Assembly (NCBI GenBank): GCA_965221175.1
Contig: OZ244867.1
Coordinates: 310,001 to 374,000, forward strand
Direction of reading: 5' to 3'
DNA length: 64,000 nucleotides
DNA from: JAJDZL01 sp965221175
GTDB taxonomy: Bacteria; Pseudomonadota; Gammaproteobacteria; Arenicellales; JAJDZL01
Every line of letters begins with the position of its first letter. Within the stretch, counting starts at the first letter, position 1. Position numbers and translations under genes: made by a program. The notes under the pieces were generated by a model. It saw nothing but the letters and a program-made list of their open reading frames with translations. It did no database searches and was not told the DNA's origin. This document shows positions 17,814 to 26,328 of the stretch, in pieces.

Positions 17814-18284
17814 TTGACTGAACCGAAAATAGACACCCCTCCGAAACAGTTGATAATCTACACCGATGGGGCTTGTTCTGGGAATCCGGGACCTGGAGGC
17901 TGGGGTGCAGTATTGCTTTGGAATGGGCACAAGCATGAAATTTCAGGAGGTGACGCTCGCACGACCAACAACAGAATGGAATTGACTGGGGCAATAAAAG
18001 CTTTGCAGGCACTCAAGAGAAGCAGTGCAGTGATTATTTATACGGATTCGACCTACGTGAAAAACGGCATTTCAGTATGGATCAACCAGTGGAAGCGCAA
18101 CAACTGGAAACGCAACAAGAAAGATCTTGTTAAAAATGTGGATTTATGGCAGGAGTTGGATAGATTGAATTCTAAACACCAAGTGACTTGGATGTGGGTA
18201 AAAGGGCACAGTGGCGATGAGTGGAACGAACGAGCGGACGAATTGGCTCGAAACGCAATACCGAGTAGAGGCACAAAAATTTGA
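17814..18284 (+). CDS. rnhA: Ribonuclease HI
   Basis: Endonuclease of 156 residues that cuts the RNA strand of RNA/DNA hybrids. The four acidic catalytic residues are seen in YTDGACSGNPGPGGWG, NRMELTGAI, YTDSTYVKNGI and NERADELAR. The basic handle region (QWKRNNWKRNKK) for hybrid binding is present. The start is TTG, since no ATG or GTG lies before the core in frame. It overlaps dnaQ by four bases, the same arrangement of adjacent rnhA and dnaQ seen widely in gammaproteobacteria, though in E. coli they are divergent. Confidence 0.95.
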   Translation: MTEPKIDTPPKQLIIYTDGACSGNPGPGGWGAVLLWNGHKHEISGGDARTTNNRMELTGAIKALQALKRSSAVIIYTDSTYVKNGISVWINQWKRNNWKRNKKDLVKNVDLWQELDRLNSKHQVTWMWVKGHSGDEWNERADELARNAIPSRGTKI

Positions 18285-19009
18285 GACAAGTCGTTCTTGA
18301 TACTGAAACAACAGGCTTGGATGTCAGTGAAGGACATCGAGTCATTGAGGTTGCTTGCATAGAGTTAAACGATCGAACTCGTACGGGAAGGGAATTTCAC
18401 GAATTTGTCAATCCAGAGCGCGAAGTCGAGCGAGAGGCCTTGCAAATTCACGGCCTTGACAGCGAGTTCTTGATGACAAAACCGAAATTCAGGGATATTG
18501 CTCTTGAACTTTTCAATTTCATCAAGGGAGCGACACTGATAATTCACAACGCTTCCTTTGACCTGGCATTTCTAAACAATGAATTCAGTTTGGCTGAGAC
18601 GCAGTTTCCTGAGATTGAATCGGTTTGCAGCATAGAAGATACGCTGGAAATCGCCAGGCAAATGCGCCCAGGTCGCCGTAACAGCCTTGATGCACTTGCA
18701 AACGAATATAGCGTTGATATATCTCAGAGGACGACTCATGGTGCATTGCTAGATGCAAGTATTCTGGTAGACGTCTATCGCGCGCTGACGGGTGGACAGA
18801 CGGCATTCGAGTTTGACGATACTGTGGGTTATGGTGCAGGCTCAAGCGGAGAAGCTGGTCAAACCAGGTTGAGTAAACCAATCGACGTAGTCGTATTGCG
18901 GACGACTGAAGAGGAACTTGAATTGCACGAGCGATGGCTGGATTATCTTGACCAGCAGTCAGAGAGCGGTAGCATTTGGAGGAAGATTGAAAAATCTGAA
19001 ATTCAGTAA
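18281..19009 (+). CDS. dnaQ: DNA polymerase III epsilon subunit (proofreading exonuclease)
   Basis: 3'-5' exonuclease of 242 residues that proofreads during replication as part of the Pol III core. The ExoI motif is LDTETTGLD at residues 6-14, ExoII is IHNASFDLAFLNNE, and ExoIII is HGALLDASILVDVY. The C-terminal third, which binds the alpha subunit, is present. The TTG start overlaps the rnhA stop by four bases. Identification is firm. Confidence 0.95.
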   Translation: MRQVVLDTETTGLDVSEGHRVIEVACIELNDRTRTGREFHEFVNPEREVEREALQIHGLDSEFLMTKPKFRDIALELFNFIKGATLIIHNASFDLAFLNNEFSLAETQFPEIESVCSIEDTLEIARQMRPGRRNSLDALANEYSVDISQRTTHGALLDASILVDVYRALTGGQTAFEFDDTVGYGAGSSGEAGQTRLSKPIDVVVLRTTEEELELHERWLDYLDQQSESGSIWRKIEKSEIQ

Positions 19010-19093
19010 AATTAACTGCCGACAGAGATGACTGATTTGCGGACGCTAACAACATTGACTCGTCACTGAGTCGGTCTTCAGGAAACAAAAATT

Positions 19094-19477
19094 ATGCTTT
19101 GGATTGTCATTCAGATCGCGATCGGTGGTGCTTTAGGTGCAGTGGGCCGTTTCTTTACAGGCGTTGCATTTGCTTGAGTGCTGGGAACGGATTTTCCCTA
19201 CGGAACATTGACTATTAATGTTGTTGGGTCGTTTCTAGTTGGAATTGTGTTCGTCGTTCTCGGCGGGTTGAATGGTGAAACCGGGCGTCATGCCCCCTTG
19301 CTGATGACTGGATTTTTAGGTGGATTCACTACATTCTCCGCCTATTCGCTGGATGGATGGCTGTTGTTCCAGCAAGGTCGCGTTTCAGAGGCGGTGACTT
19401 ATGCTGTAGGGTCGGCGATTCTTTCGATTCTGGCAGTGTTTGCGGGCATTGCATTGGCGAGGCAGCTTCACGGTTAA
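19094..19477 (+). pseudogene. crcB: Fluoride channel CrcB/FluC interrupted by an in-frame TGA
   Basis: Read from the ATG at 19094, the frame encodes a complete CrcB/FluC fluoride channel of about 127 residues, but codon 28 is TGA (19175-19177). Both sides match the family: the first helix reads IAIGGALGAVGRFF; after the stop come GTLTINVVGSF with the conserved Asn, and the phenylalanine-box GGFTTFSAYSLD. Restarting at the GTG at 19178 would drop the first helix, so the product would not fold as the usual dimer. A single base change explains the stop. It could be a fresh nonsense mutation, a sequencing or assembly error, or readthrough; neighbouring genes use TGA as a normal stop, so general recoding is excluded. 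Confidence 0.8.
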
Positions 19478-19488
19478 TCCAAAACCAC

Positions 19489-21186
19489 TTAAGTGCCAAA
19501 CAAGTAAACCAGGAATATCGCGAACAGCACGACGACTGATACAACCATCATATCGACTGTCCACTCCTTTGCCATTCTGGAAGATTCACCGGTCGTCAAC
19601 TTAATCAGATGAAACATTCGTTTGATTACTCCAAGCAAATTTCCATAAGTCGACTGGATCACCGATTCAACAACACCAGCAGTGCCTCGATAAACTTTAA
19701 GCAAGCCTTTGCGATATACCCACTCCGCGTCTATGTTCACACTGCGCAACTCAGGCGGGTAAATGCCAGACAACTTGAGCCATACGAAGGCGAGGGCAGA
19801 AAACAGTAACAGTTGAATTTGTGCGAGGACATGCGTACTATCGTAGGCACTGTAGTCTGTATCGTAAGGAAGCAGGCTATACAACGCGCTTGGAAAACTG
19901 CCAATTCCTATGCAAAGCGCGGCAGCAATTCCCATTGCAACCAGCATGCTTGCAGGCGCCTCTCTAACCCTTATTCCCGAATCGTGGGCGAAAAATGCAA
20001 AGAAAGGAATCTTGATACCTGCATGATGAAACACACCCGCTGAAGCGAATAGCAGTGCAATCCAGATGATCCAGTATCCTTCCTCCAATGCCGCTGACAT
20101 CACCATGGACTTGCTGACAAATCCGCTGAACAAAGGAAAAGCCGATATGGATGCAGCGCCAACAATACACAGAGCTGCAGTTTTAGGCATGGACTTGTAC
20201 AAGCCGCCTAGATCCGAGCCGTTCATTTTTCCGGTGCGATACAGAACCGCTCCCATGGACATCATCAATAGTCCCTTGAATATGACATCATTAAATGCAT
20301 GCGCTGTTGCACCATTGATTGCAAGCTCCGTTCCGATTCCGATGCCGCATACCATGAATCCAATCTGGTTAATCATGCTGTAAGCCAGAACTCGCCTCAA
20401 GTCATTTTCGATCACTGCATAGAAGATTGGAAAGCAGGTCATGATTGCACCGATATAGATCAACATTTCCGTACCTGCAAATCCTCTTGCCAAAGCATAA
20501 ACCGCAACTTTAGTTGTAAAAGCACTCAGGAAAACTGTTCCTTCGGGTGTGGATTCGGGATAGGCGTCCGTAAGCCAGTTGTGAAGCAGCGGGAATGCGC
20601 ACTTGATGCCAAAAGCGAGAAAGATCAACAGCGAGGCCATACCGGACAATCCCATGTGGGTGAATTCCAGGCTGCCGGTTTCACCGTAGTGCATGACGGA
20701 ACCGGCAAGAAGCATCAAACCGGAGATGATTTGGATGATCAGATAACGAATCCCCGCCTGTGTCGATTTGGTAGACCCTCTGCAAAAAATCAGATAGGCG
20801 GACGAGAAAGCCATTAACTCCCAGAACAGAAACAGCGTAATCAAGTCGCCACAGAATACAGCGCCGACTGCACTTCCGGCATACACCAATGAGGCGGATT
20901 TAAACAAAGGATCTCCGAGTCGCCAAGCAAATATGCCGCCGAGAACTGCTGCGATGTGAAATACGTACGCGAATACCAGACTGAGTCGGTCAGGCCGGTG
21001 AATGATAAGATTCAGTCCGGCGATGGAAATTTCGATCAGCGAATCTGCCGAACTCGAGAGGACCAGCAGCGCGCTTACCAGAGGTATGACAATGCACCAC
21101 AGAGCGAGCAATTGTCTTCTCAGGAACAGCGCACCGATTGCTCCAGCGAAGAAGATAGCAAATGAAGGGATTTCAGTTACGATCAT
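19489..21186 (-). CDS. Mrp-type antiporter, NuoL/MrpA-N-like subunit
   Basis: Polytopic membrane protein of 565 residues, last gene of the antiporter operon. It belongs to the NuoL/M/N-MrpA/D proton-translocating family. The helix 5 glutamate (TLFLFWELMAFSSAY) and the helix 7 lysine region (FGIKCAFPLLHNWLTDAYPESTP), followed by a further lysine (FTTKVAVYAL), are conserved, so proton transfer should work. A C-terminal extension of about 100 residues includes amphipathic sequence and a last hydrophobic helix. It likely replaces the N-terminal part of MrpA, which is missing as a single large gene. It overlaps the preceding 87-residue gene by 14 bases. Confidence 0.85.
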   Translation of the reverse strand: MIVTEIPSFAIFFAGAIGALFLRRQLLALWCIVIPLVSALLVLSSSADSLIEISIAGLNLIIHRPDRLSLVFAYVFHIAAVLGGIFAWRLGDPLFKSASLVYAGSAVGAVFCGDLITLFLFWELMAFSSAYLIFCRGSTKSTQAGIRYLIIQIISGLMLLAGSVMHYGETGSLEFTHMGLSGMASLLIFLAFGIKCAFPLLHNWLTDAYPESTPEGTVFLSAFTTKVAVYALARGFAGTEMLIYIGAIMTCFPIFYAVIENDLRRVLAYSMINQIGFMVCGIGIGTELAINGATAHAFNDVIFKGLLMMSMGAVLYRTGKMNGSDLGGLYKSMPKTAALCIVGAASISAFPLFSGFVSKSMVMSAALEEGYWIIWIALLFASAGVFHHAGIKIPFFAFFAHDSGIRVREAPASMLVAMGIAAALCIGIGSFPSALYSLLPYDTDYSAYDSTHVLAQIQLLLFSALAFVWLKLSGIYPPELRSVNIDAEWVYRKGLLKVYRGTAGVVESVIQSTYGNLLGVIKRMFHLIKLTTGESSRMAKEWTVDMMVVSVVVLFAIFLVYLFGT

Positions 21187-21436
21187 AGTAGTCTTCGCTA
21201 CGCATGAGAGGTTTTCGCATCCACTTTGCGACTACGACAAGTATTACGCATGCTACAAAGCCAAACACACAGTAGAAGAATATCCAATGCTCCCATGGGT
21301 GGGTGACATGCCGGTGAATCAGAAAGTCCAGACCGGCTGATAAGATGCATGCAATGTAAAACCATCGCAGTATCCGTCGCAGGCCCGTTGCCTGTGGGAG
21401 TTGGCTTTCTTTATGCTGTTCTGAATTCATAGTCAC
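21173..21436 (-). CDS. Small two-helix membrane protein of the antiporter operon
   Basis: Protein of 87 residues with two predicted membrane helices (about residues 22-42 and 50-70) and a charged C-terminus ending RSEDYYDRN. It overlaps both neighbours by a few bases, so it is a genuine part of the operon and translationally coupled. It does not match any of the seven canonical Mrp subunits. Function is unknown; an accessory or assembly subunit of the complex is a reasonable inference. Confidence 0.7.
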   Translation of the reverse strand: MTMNSEQHKESQLPQATGLRRILRWFYIACILSAGLDFLIHRHVTHPWEHWIFFYCVFGFVACVILVVVAKWMRKPLMRSEDYYDRN

Positions 21437-22902
21437 TTGGACGGAACTGTGTCTACAGCCATTTGCATGAGATTAAACGCAAAGTCCGGTGCTACAAACA
21501 GAACAATGCAGCCAACTGCGCAGATAATCATTGCAATTCGAATAGTCAACGGCGCTTCGCTGACCGTTACACTTTCGTTATTTGACGAGTAGAAAGCGCG
21601 AATTGCAACGGGTAGCAGATAGGCGGCACTGAGCAGCGATCCAACGATCAGTGCGACTAGAAGCAACCAGTCTTCCGCATATACAGTCCCCAGTAACAGA
21701 TACCATTTGCTCCACATTCCACCAGTTGGTGGTGCTCCGACTATAGCAATACAGCCGATGAGAAATGCAGTCATGGTAACAGGCATACGACGACCGATTC
21801 CGCGCATCTGGCTGATTTCAGTTTTGTGTGTTGCAACCAGGATTGCGCCGGCACCGAAGAACAATGTGATTTTGCCGAATCCGTGCATCAGCATGTGCAT
21901 TCCTCCACCGATCACTCCCCATGAATTTGCCACCAGTGCACCGAGCACAATGTAGGAGAGCTGACCGATTGTCGAATAAGCGAGACGCGCCTTGAGATTG
22001 TCCTTGCGTAGAGCGATGATGGCGGTCGCAATGATGGTAAAAGCAGCGACATAAGCAAGAAAACGTTGCGTAGCCAGTTGATGAACTAGATCAAGCCCAA
22101 ATATATACACCGAAATCTTTAATATGGAGAAAACACCTGCTTTGACAACAGCAACGGCATGTAGCAATGCACTGACGGGAGTCGGAGCCACCATCGCTGA
22201 CGGCAGCCATCGGTGAAACGGCATGAGTGCAGCCTTGCCAATTCCAAATACATACAGTGCAAGAAGTATGCCCAGAACCGTATGACTGGTTCCATCGTCG
22301 AAAATGCCTCCGGCTCTGAAGTCCAGTGTTCCTGTGAGTTTCCATGTCCATATCAGTGCGAAAAGAAACATGCCAACAGAAGTTCCGAGAAGCAAGAACA
22401 GATAAATTCGTCCAGCTTTTCTGGCCTTGTCATCTCCTGCGTGCGTAACCAAGGGAAACGTTGAAAGCGTCAGCATTTCGTAAAACAGGAATAGCGTAAA
22501 ACCGTTGGCAGCGAATGCAACGCCCAAAGCGCTTGCAATCGCAATTGCAAAAAATACATAGAAGCGAGTCTGGTTCTGTTCGTGATGGCCTCTCATGTAT
22601 CCGATTGAGTAAATTGAGGTAACAATCCACAGAAAACTTGCCATGAGGGCAAACAGTGTTCCAATCGGTTCGGCTTGCAGAGTGATTGAAATACCTGGAA
22701 AAGGCTCAATGAGCGTAAGTTCCGGCGTCAATCCCGACGCGACAGGCTGGTAAACAAGCAAAACCAACAAGAAAGTAATGATCGAAGCCGTAATGGTTGC
22801 TGTTTCTCGTAAATTTGGTTTCTGGTTCAACAGGCGGATTGCTACAGTGGCCACAAGCGGCACCAGTATCGAGAGAATCAGAGCATGCTGCGCTGAGATC
22901 AT
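21433..22902 (-). CDS. Mrp-type antiporter, MrpD/NuoN-like subunit (second copy)
   Basis: Membrane protein of 489 residues, NuoL/M/N family. The conserved helix 5 glutamate is in FTLFLFYEMLTLSTFPL and the helix 7 lysine in GIGKAALMPFHRWLPSAMV; VVKAGVFSI gives the second conserved lysine. The operon encodes three proteins of this family instead of the two (MrpA and MrpD) of the standard antiporter. Overlap with both neighbours by four bases shows tight coupling. Confidence 0.88.
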   Translation of the reverse strand: MISAQHALILSILVPLVATVAIRLLNQKPNLRETATITASIITFLLVLLVYQPVASGLTPELTLIEPFPGISITLQAEPIGTLFALMASFLWIVTSIYSIGYMRGHHEQNQTRFYVFFAIAIASALGVAFAANGFTLFLFYEMLTLSTFPLVTHAGDDKARKAGRIYLFLLLGTSVGMFLFALIWTWKLTGTLDFRAGGIFDDGTSHTVLGILLALYVFGIGKAALMPFHRWLPSAMVAPTPVSALLHAVAVVKAGVFSILKISVYIFGLDLVHQLATQRFLAYVAAFTIIATAIIALRKDNLKARLAYSTIGQLSYIVLGALVANSWGVIGGGMHMLMHGFGKITLFFGAGAILVATHKTEISQMRGIGRRMPVTMTAFLIGCIAIVGAPPTGGMWSKWYLLLGTVYAEDWLLLVALIVGSLLSAAYLLPVAIRAFYSSNNESVTVSEAPLTIRIAMIICAVGCIVLFVAPDFAFNLMQMAVDTVPSK

Positions 22903-24380
22903 GATGGCAGTCCGAGTAAAGCACTAGTTGCACGCACTGCCTGCGAGCCGGTAAGTTGTACGTTTACACCGAAATAAATATTTGCCAGCACCAGAATCCA
23001 TGTAGGAATCAGTAAGGAGAGTGGAGCTTCTTGTCGTTCAATGGGTATGCTCTGATCTTTTCGGAAATATGCGAGTTCTACAATTTTCCATACGTAGGCT
23101 GCAGTGACAAGCGAGCCGATCAGGATGAGGCTGGCAAGCCACCAGTACTGTTGTTCAAGTGCGGCAGATACAAGGTACCATTTGCTGACAAAACCAGTTG
23201 TGAAAGGCACGCCGATCAAGCTGAGGCCGCCAATCAGAATGGCCGCCATGGTCCAAGGCATTCGACGCCCAGCATTTTGCAGCGAAGCGGTGCTCGTTGC
23301 ACCTGTGACATAACAGAGCCCGCCGATTGCCATGAAGATAGCCGTCTTCATGAGTGCATGATTAAACAAATGGAGGAAAGTTGCAGCGACCCCTGAGGTT
23401 GTCGCAAGTCCGAGTCCAATCGCCATATATCCGATTTGCCCAATACTGGACCAAGCAAATAGTCGTTTTAGATTGTCCTGGAAAATTGCAATTGTCGAGG
23501 CAACCAAAGCGCCAAGTATTCCGATCCCTAGAATGATCGCATACGCCGATGTCGCCTCGGTAAAGTATCCGGCAGGAAAAACCGTGAACATCAATCTGGC
23601 AAATACGTACACCGCTGCCTTGGTTGCCGTTCCTGCCAAGAATGCGGTGACTGCATTGGGCGCATAGGTATAAGCATTCGGAAGCCAGTTGTGAAGCGGA
23701 AAAAGCGCCATTTTTATTCCAAGTCCGATTACGATAAAGCCGAATGCAACCAATGTGGTTCTATGATTCAGAAGCTCAGGGAGTCGCTCAGCCAAGTCGG
23801 CCATGTTCAGAGTGCCTGTCAGCGCGTAGAGCAACCCTACACCAATAAGGTAAAAGGTTGCAGCGATCGTTCCCATGATCAGGTAACGCAAAGCTGCCGT
23901 AAGACAGCGTCTATCGGTACCGAAACTGATCAGAATGTACGAAGACAGCGAGGAGATTTCCAAAAATACGAAAACGTTGAAGACATCTCCCGATATGGTG
24001 ATACCGCACAATCCAGTGAAGCACAGAATCCACGCTGTGTAGAACCAACTCCTGCGCTCTTCCGGAATTTCAGACTCAACACCATCTCGGGCGTAGATGG
24101 TTCCCGCCAGATATATGATGCTGATGATGAGCAGAACAAAGGCATTGGCGCTATCAATCCGGTACTCAATACCCCACGGTGCTGCCCATCCTCCGAGTGC
24201 ATAAATGATTTCGCCGGCGGATTCTACCTGCATCAGGATGGCAATTGAATTACCTGCACAAACAAGACCGACCAGTAGTGCAAGTACCCATGCAATGCGC
24301 TGCAGCTGGATGATTGCGCAAAGTGGCGCGGCAAGCAGAGGAATTACGATCTGCAGTGCGCTGAGATGGTGAGAGAGCAC
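22899..24380 (-). CDS. mnhD: Mrp-type antiporter, MrpD-like subunit (first copy)
   Basis: Membrane protein of 493 residues and the best candidate for MrpD, as it directly follows the MrpC-like gene. Conserved glutamate: VFNVFVFLEISSLSSY; conserved lysines: LGIKMALFPLHNWLPNAYTYAP and GTATKAAVYVFARL. About 14 membrane helices are expected. With its two paralogues it should form the proton path of the complex. Confidence 0.9.
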   Translation of the reverse strand: MLSHHLSALQIVIPLLAAPLCAIIQLQRIAWVLALLVGLVCAGNSIAILMQVESAGEIIYALGGWAAPWGIEYRIDSANAFVLLIISIIYLAGTIYARDGVESEIPEERRSWFYTAWILCFTGLCGITISGDVFNVFVFLEISSLSSYILISFGTDRRCLTAALRYLIMGTIAATFYLIGVGLLYALTGTLNMADLAERLPELLNHRTTLVAFGFIVIGLGIKMALFPLHNWLPNAYTYAPNAVTAFLAGTATKAAVYVFARLMFTVFPAGYFTEATSAYAIILGIGILGALVASTIAIFQDNLKRLFAWSSIGQIGYMAIGLGLATTSGVAATFLHLFNHALMKTAIFMAIGGLCYVTGATSTASLQNAGRRMPWTMAAILIGGLSLIGVPFTTGFVSKWYLVSAALEQQYWWLASLILIGSLVTAAYVWKIVELAYFRKDQSIPIERQEAPLSLLIPTWILVLANIYFGVNVQLTGSQAVRATSALLGLPS

Positions 24381-24742
24381 TAGTTATCCTGTGAGGTTTC
24401 TTGTACGTCGTGATCGTCAATGGTGCCAAATGCTGACCGAATCCGAATGATCAGCGCCAGTCCGAGTGCTGTTGTGGCAACCCCTACGACAATCGCGGTC
24501 AGTATGAGGACGTGAGGAAGAGGATTGGAGTAAGTCTCAGGTTGCCCGGTAATAATAGGTGCCGTTCCGCCGCTAACCTTGCCGATGCTGATGTAGAGAA
24601 TAAAAACCGAGGTCTGGAAAATATTAAGTCCGATAATTTTCTTTACGTAGTTGTTAGCGGCAATTACGATGTAAAGCCCGGTCATCATCAATCCAATGAC
24701 GATCCAGTAGTTGAATGATCCGAATTCAAACACAGTGCCCAT
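24380..24742 (-). CDS. mnhC: Mrp-type antiporter subunit C (NuoK-like)
   Basis: Protein of 120 residues with three membrane helices, homologous to NuoK. The family segment reads NYVKKIIGLNIFQTSVFILYI, and LPHVLILTAIVVGVATTALGLAL in the third helix is typical of MrpC. The stop shares one base with the start of the mnhD-like gene downstream. It follows the mnhB-like gene directly. Confidence 0.92.
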   Translation of the reverse strand: MGTVFEFGSFNYWIVIGLMMTGLYIVIAANNYVKKIIGLNIFQTSVFILYISIGKVSGGTAPIITGQPETYSNPLPHVLILTAIVVGVATTALGLALIIRIRSAFGTIDDHDVQETSQDN

Positions 24743-25216
24743 TCAGTTGTTCTCCGGACCGTCAGGATGCTGGTACATGGAGTAACTGAAAAATAGGCTG
24801 ATCATGACTGATGCGACGGTTATGCCAACTCCGAGTTCGATCAGCAAAATTCCAATATGCTGCCCTGCGACGGGGTCGGACAGCAAAACGTTGTAATTTA
24901 GAAACTCGCCCCCTAGAAGCATTCCTGCAACTCCAACGCATGTATAAAGCAACACACCGACCGCAGCCAAGGTATGTACCAGTTTAATGGGGACAACTTG
25001 CAAGGCCATTTCCTTGCCCAAAATGATTCCATAGAGTATGACGCCTGCACCGAAAATAACACCTGCTTGAAATCCGCCCCCTGGCCCATAGTCACCATGA
25101 AACTGAACATATAGAGCGAACAGCATGATGAACGGAATCAGCATTTTTGCAATTAAGTGCAGTACGATGTGCTGTTTCATCAGACTAATTCTTTTTCCTG
25201 CGTCGCCTGCTGCCAA
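24743..25216 (-). CDS. mnhB: Mrp-type antiporter subunit B
   Basis: Membrane protein of 157 residues of the MnhB family. The segment FHGDYGPGGGFQAGVIFGAG is diagnostic for MnhB, and several further helices follow. It overlaps the DUF4040-like gene upstream by 32 bases. In some systems a similar domain is fused to MrpA; here it is separate. Confidence 0.93.
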   Translation of the reverse strand: MAAGDAGKRISLMKQHIVLHLIAKMLIPFIMLFALYVQFHGDYGPGGGFQAGVIFGAGVILYGIILGKEMALQVVPIKLVHTLAAVGVLLYTCVGVAGMLLGGEFLNYNVLLSDPVAGQHIGILLIELGVGITVASVMISLFFSYSMYQHPDGPENN

Positions 25217-25700
25217 GCAGCGAGATTACGCCGATTCCAGCTGTGAAGATCACGACAACTTCACCCAAGGTGTCGTAACCTCTGTAACTGGCTAGAACGG
25301 ATGTGACCACATTCGGTATGCCAGTCTCGTGAGAAGACTGTTCTAAATAGTAGGGCGCAACATGCTGATTTGCTGGAGCCGCAGGGTCGGCATATCGCGG
25401 CATATCGATCGTTCCCCATAGCAGTACTGCTCCAAGTCCAACGGACGAGCATAGGGCTAGGAGCGGTTTACGAGGATGAGTGATTTCAATTCGAGAACCT
25501 GTCAGTGACAGAGCGCTGAGCATTAGAATGGTCGAAATGCAGGTGCCCACGGCGGCTTCAGTAAAAGCTACGTCAACGGCATCCAGTACAACGAACAGAC
25601 TGGCACTTAACAAACTGTAAATCCCGTACAGCATAACTGCCCCAAACAGAATCGTCATGCGGGAAATAACAATTGCGGTTGCCAGCATAAATGCGAGCAA
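25185..25700 (-). CDS. MrpA C-terminal-like subunit (MbhD/DUF4040 plus MbhE)
   Basis: Protein of 171 residues corresponding to the C-terminal part of MrpA. The first half (TILFGAVMLYGIYSLLSASLF, DAVDVAFTEAAVGTCISTIL) is the DUF4040/MbhD domain; the last part (YRGYDTLGEVVVIFTAGIGVISLL) is an MbhE-like module. In canonical Mrp operons this sequence is fused to a NuoL-like domain. Here it stands alone, so MrpA is split, with the NuoL-like half probably supplied by the 19489-21186 gene. Confidence 0.85.
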   Translation of the reverse strand: MLAFMLATAIVISRMTILFGAVMLYGIYSLLSASLFVVLDAVDVAFTEAAVGTCISTILMLSALSLTGSRIEITHPRKPLLALCSSVGLGAVLLWGTIDMPRYADPAAPANQHVAPYYLEQSSHETGIPNVVTSVLASYRGYDTLGEVVVIFTAGIGVISLLGSRRRRKKN

Positions 25701-25714
25701 GGCAAAATTGAGTG

Positions 25715-26038
25715 TTAGTTCGATGACTGATGACCTCCCTGTTGTAAAGGAGATAAGCTGCCATGAAGCGCTGCTTTCGCCAGAGCATGAGACGCCGTTG
25801 GACTGGTAAGCAGCATTAGCGTCAGAATGATCAGCAATTTCACAGAAACTAGGCTCAAACCCGCTTCAATGAACAATCCGACGAACAGCAATCCTATGCC
25901 GGCTGTATCCGTGACACCTGCAGCATGCACTCTGGAAAAAAATTCAGGAAATCGAACAACGCCGATACTCCCGATCAACATGATTAGAGCACCTGTAATC
26001 AGGAAAACTTCTCGCAGAATAAAGGCCAGCAGTTCCAC
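25715..26038 (-). CDS. mnhG: Mrp-type antiporter subunit G
   Basis: Protein of 107 residues with three membrane helices. ALIMLIGSIGVVRFPEFFSRVHAAGVTDT is the hallmark of the MnhG family. The stop of the mnhF-like gene upstream shares one base with its start. The order E-F-G comes first in this operon, instead of last as in the classical Bacillus order A-G. Confidence 0.93.
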   Translation of the reverse strand: MELLAFILREVFLITGALIMLIGSIGVVRFPEFFSRVHAAGVTDTAGIGLLFVGLFIEAGLSLVSVKLLIILTLMLLTSPTASHALAKAALHGSLSPLQQGGHQSSN

Positions 26039-26328
26039 TATTTCTTTTCATCCTCTGGTTGCTGCCCGACATGTCCTAGGTCTCCGTACTCAAAAAACTT
26101 GAGTACAGCGATAGTGGCGATGAAGTTGCACAAAGCGTAGACCAATGCAATGTCGAGAAAATCGGGCCGCTCTGTAAGAAATCCATAGAGGGCAATAATA
26201 AGCACAGTCTTAGTGCCAAAATTGTTTGCCGCAAGTAGTCGATCATAGATTGTGGGTCCAATAAATGCTCTTGTAAGCAAAAGTACCATCCCGATCAGAA
26301 TGGCGATCATGGCGGCTGCAATCATCAT
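26038..26328 (-). CDS. mnhF: Mrp-type antiporter subunit F
   Basis: Protein of 96 residues with three membrane helices. The motif GPTIYDRLLAANNFGTKTV is characteristic of MnhF/PhaF, and FLDIALVYALCNFIATIAVL closes the domain. A short cytoplasmic charged tail ends EDEKK. It overlaps the mnhE-like gene by four bases. Confidence 0.93.
   Translation of the reverse strand: MMIAAAMIAILIGMVLLLTRAFIGPTIYDRLLAANNFGTKTVLIIALYGFLTERPDFLDIALVYALCNFIATIAVLKFFEYGDLGHVGQQPEDEKK

Noticed and set aside
19175..19177. Recoding of TGA as tryptophan or selenocysteine
   Set aside because: Many genes here end in TGA in conserved positions, and no selenocysteine element or selenoprotein family applies to CrcB.
20299..20817. 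Open frame of 172 codons on the plus strand in the antiporter operon
   Set aside because: Opposite a NuoL-like gene with intact conserved residues; Cys- and Arg-rich composition typical of antisense frames.
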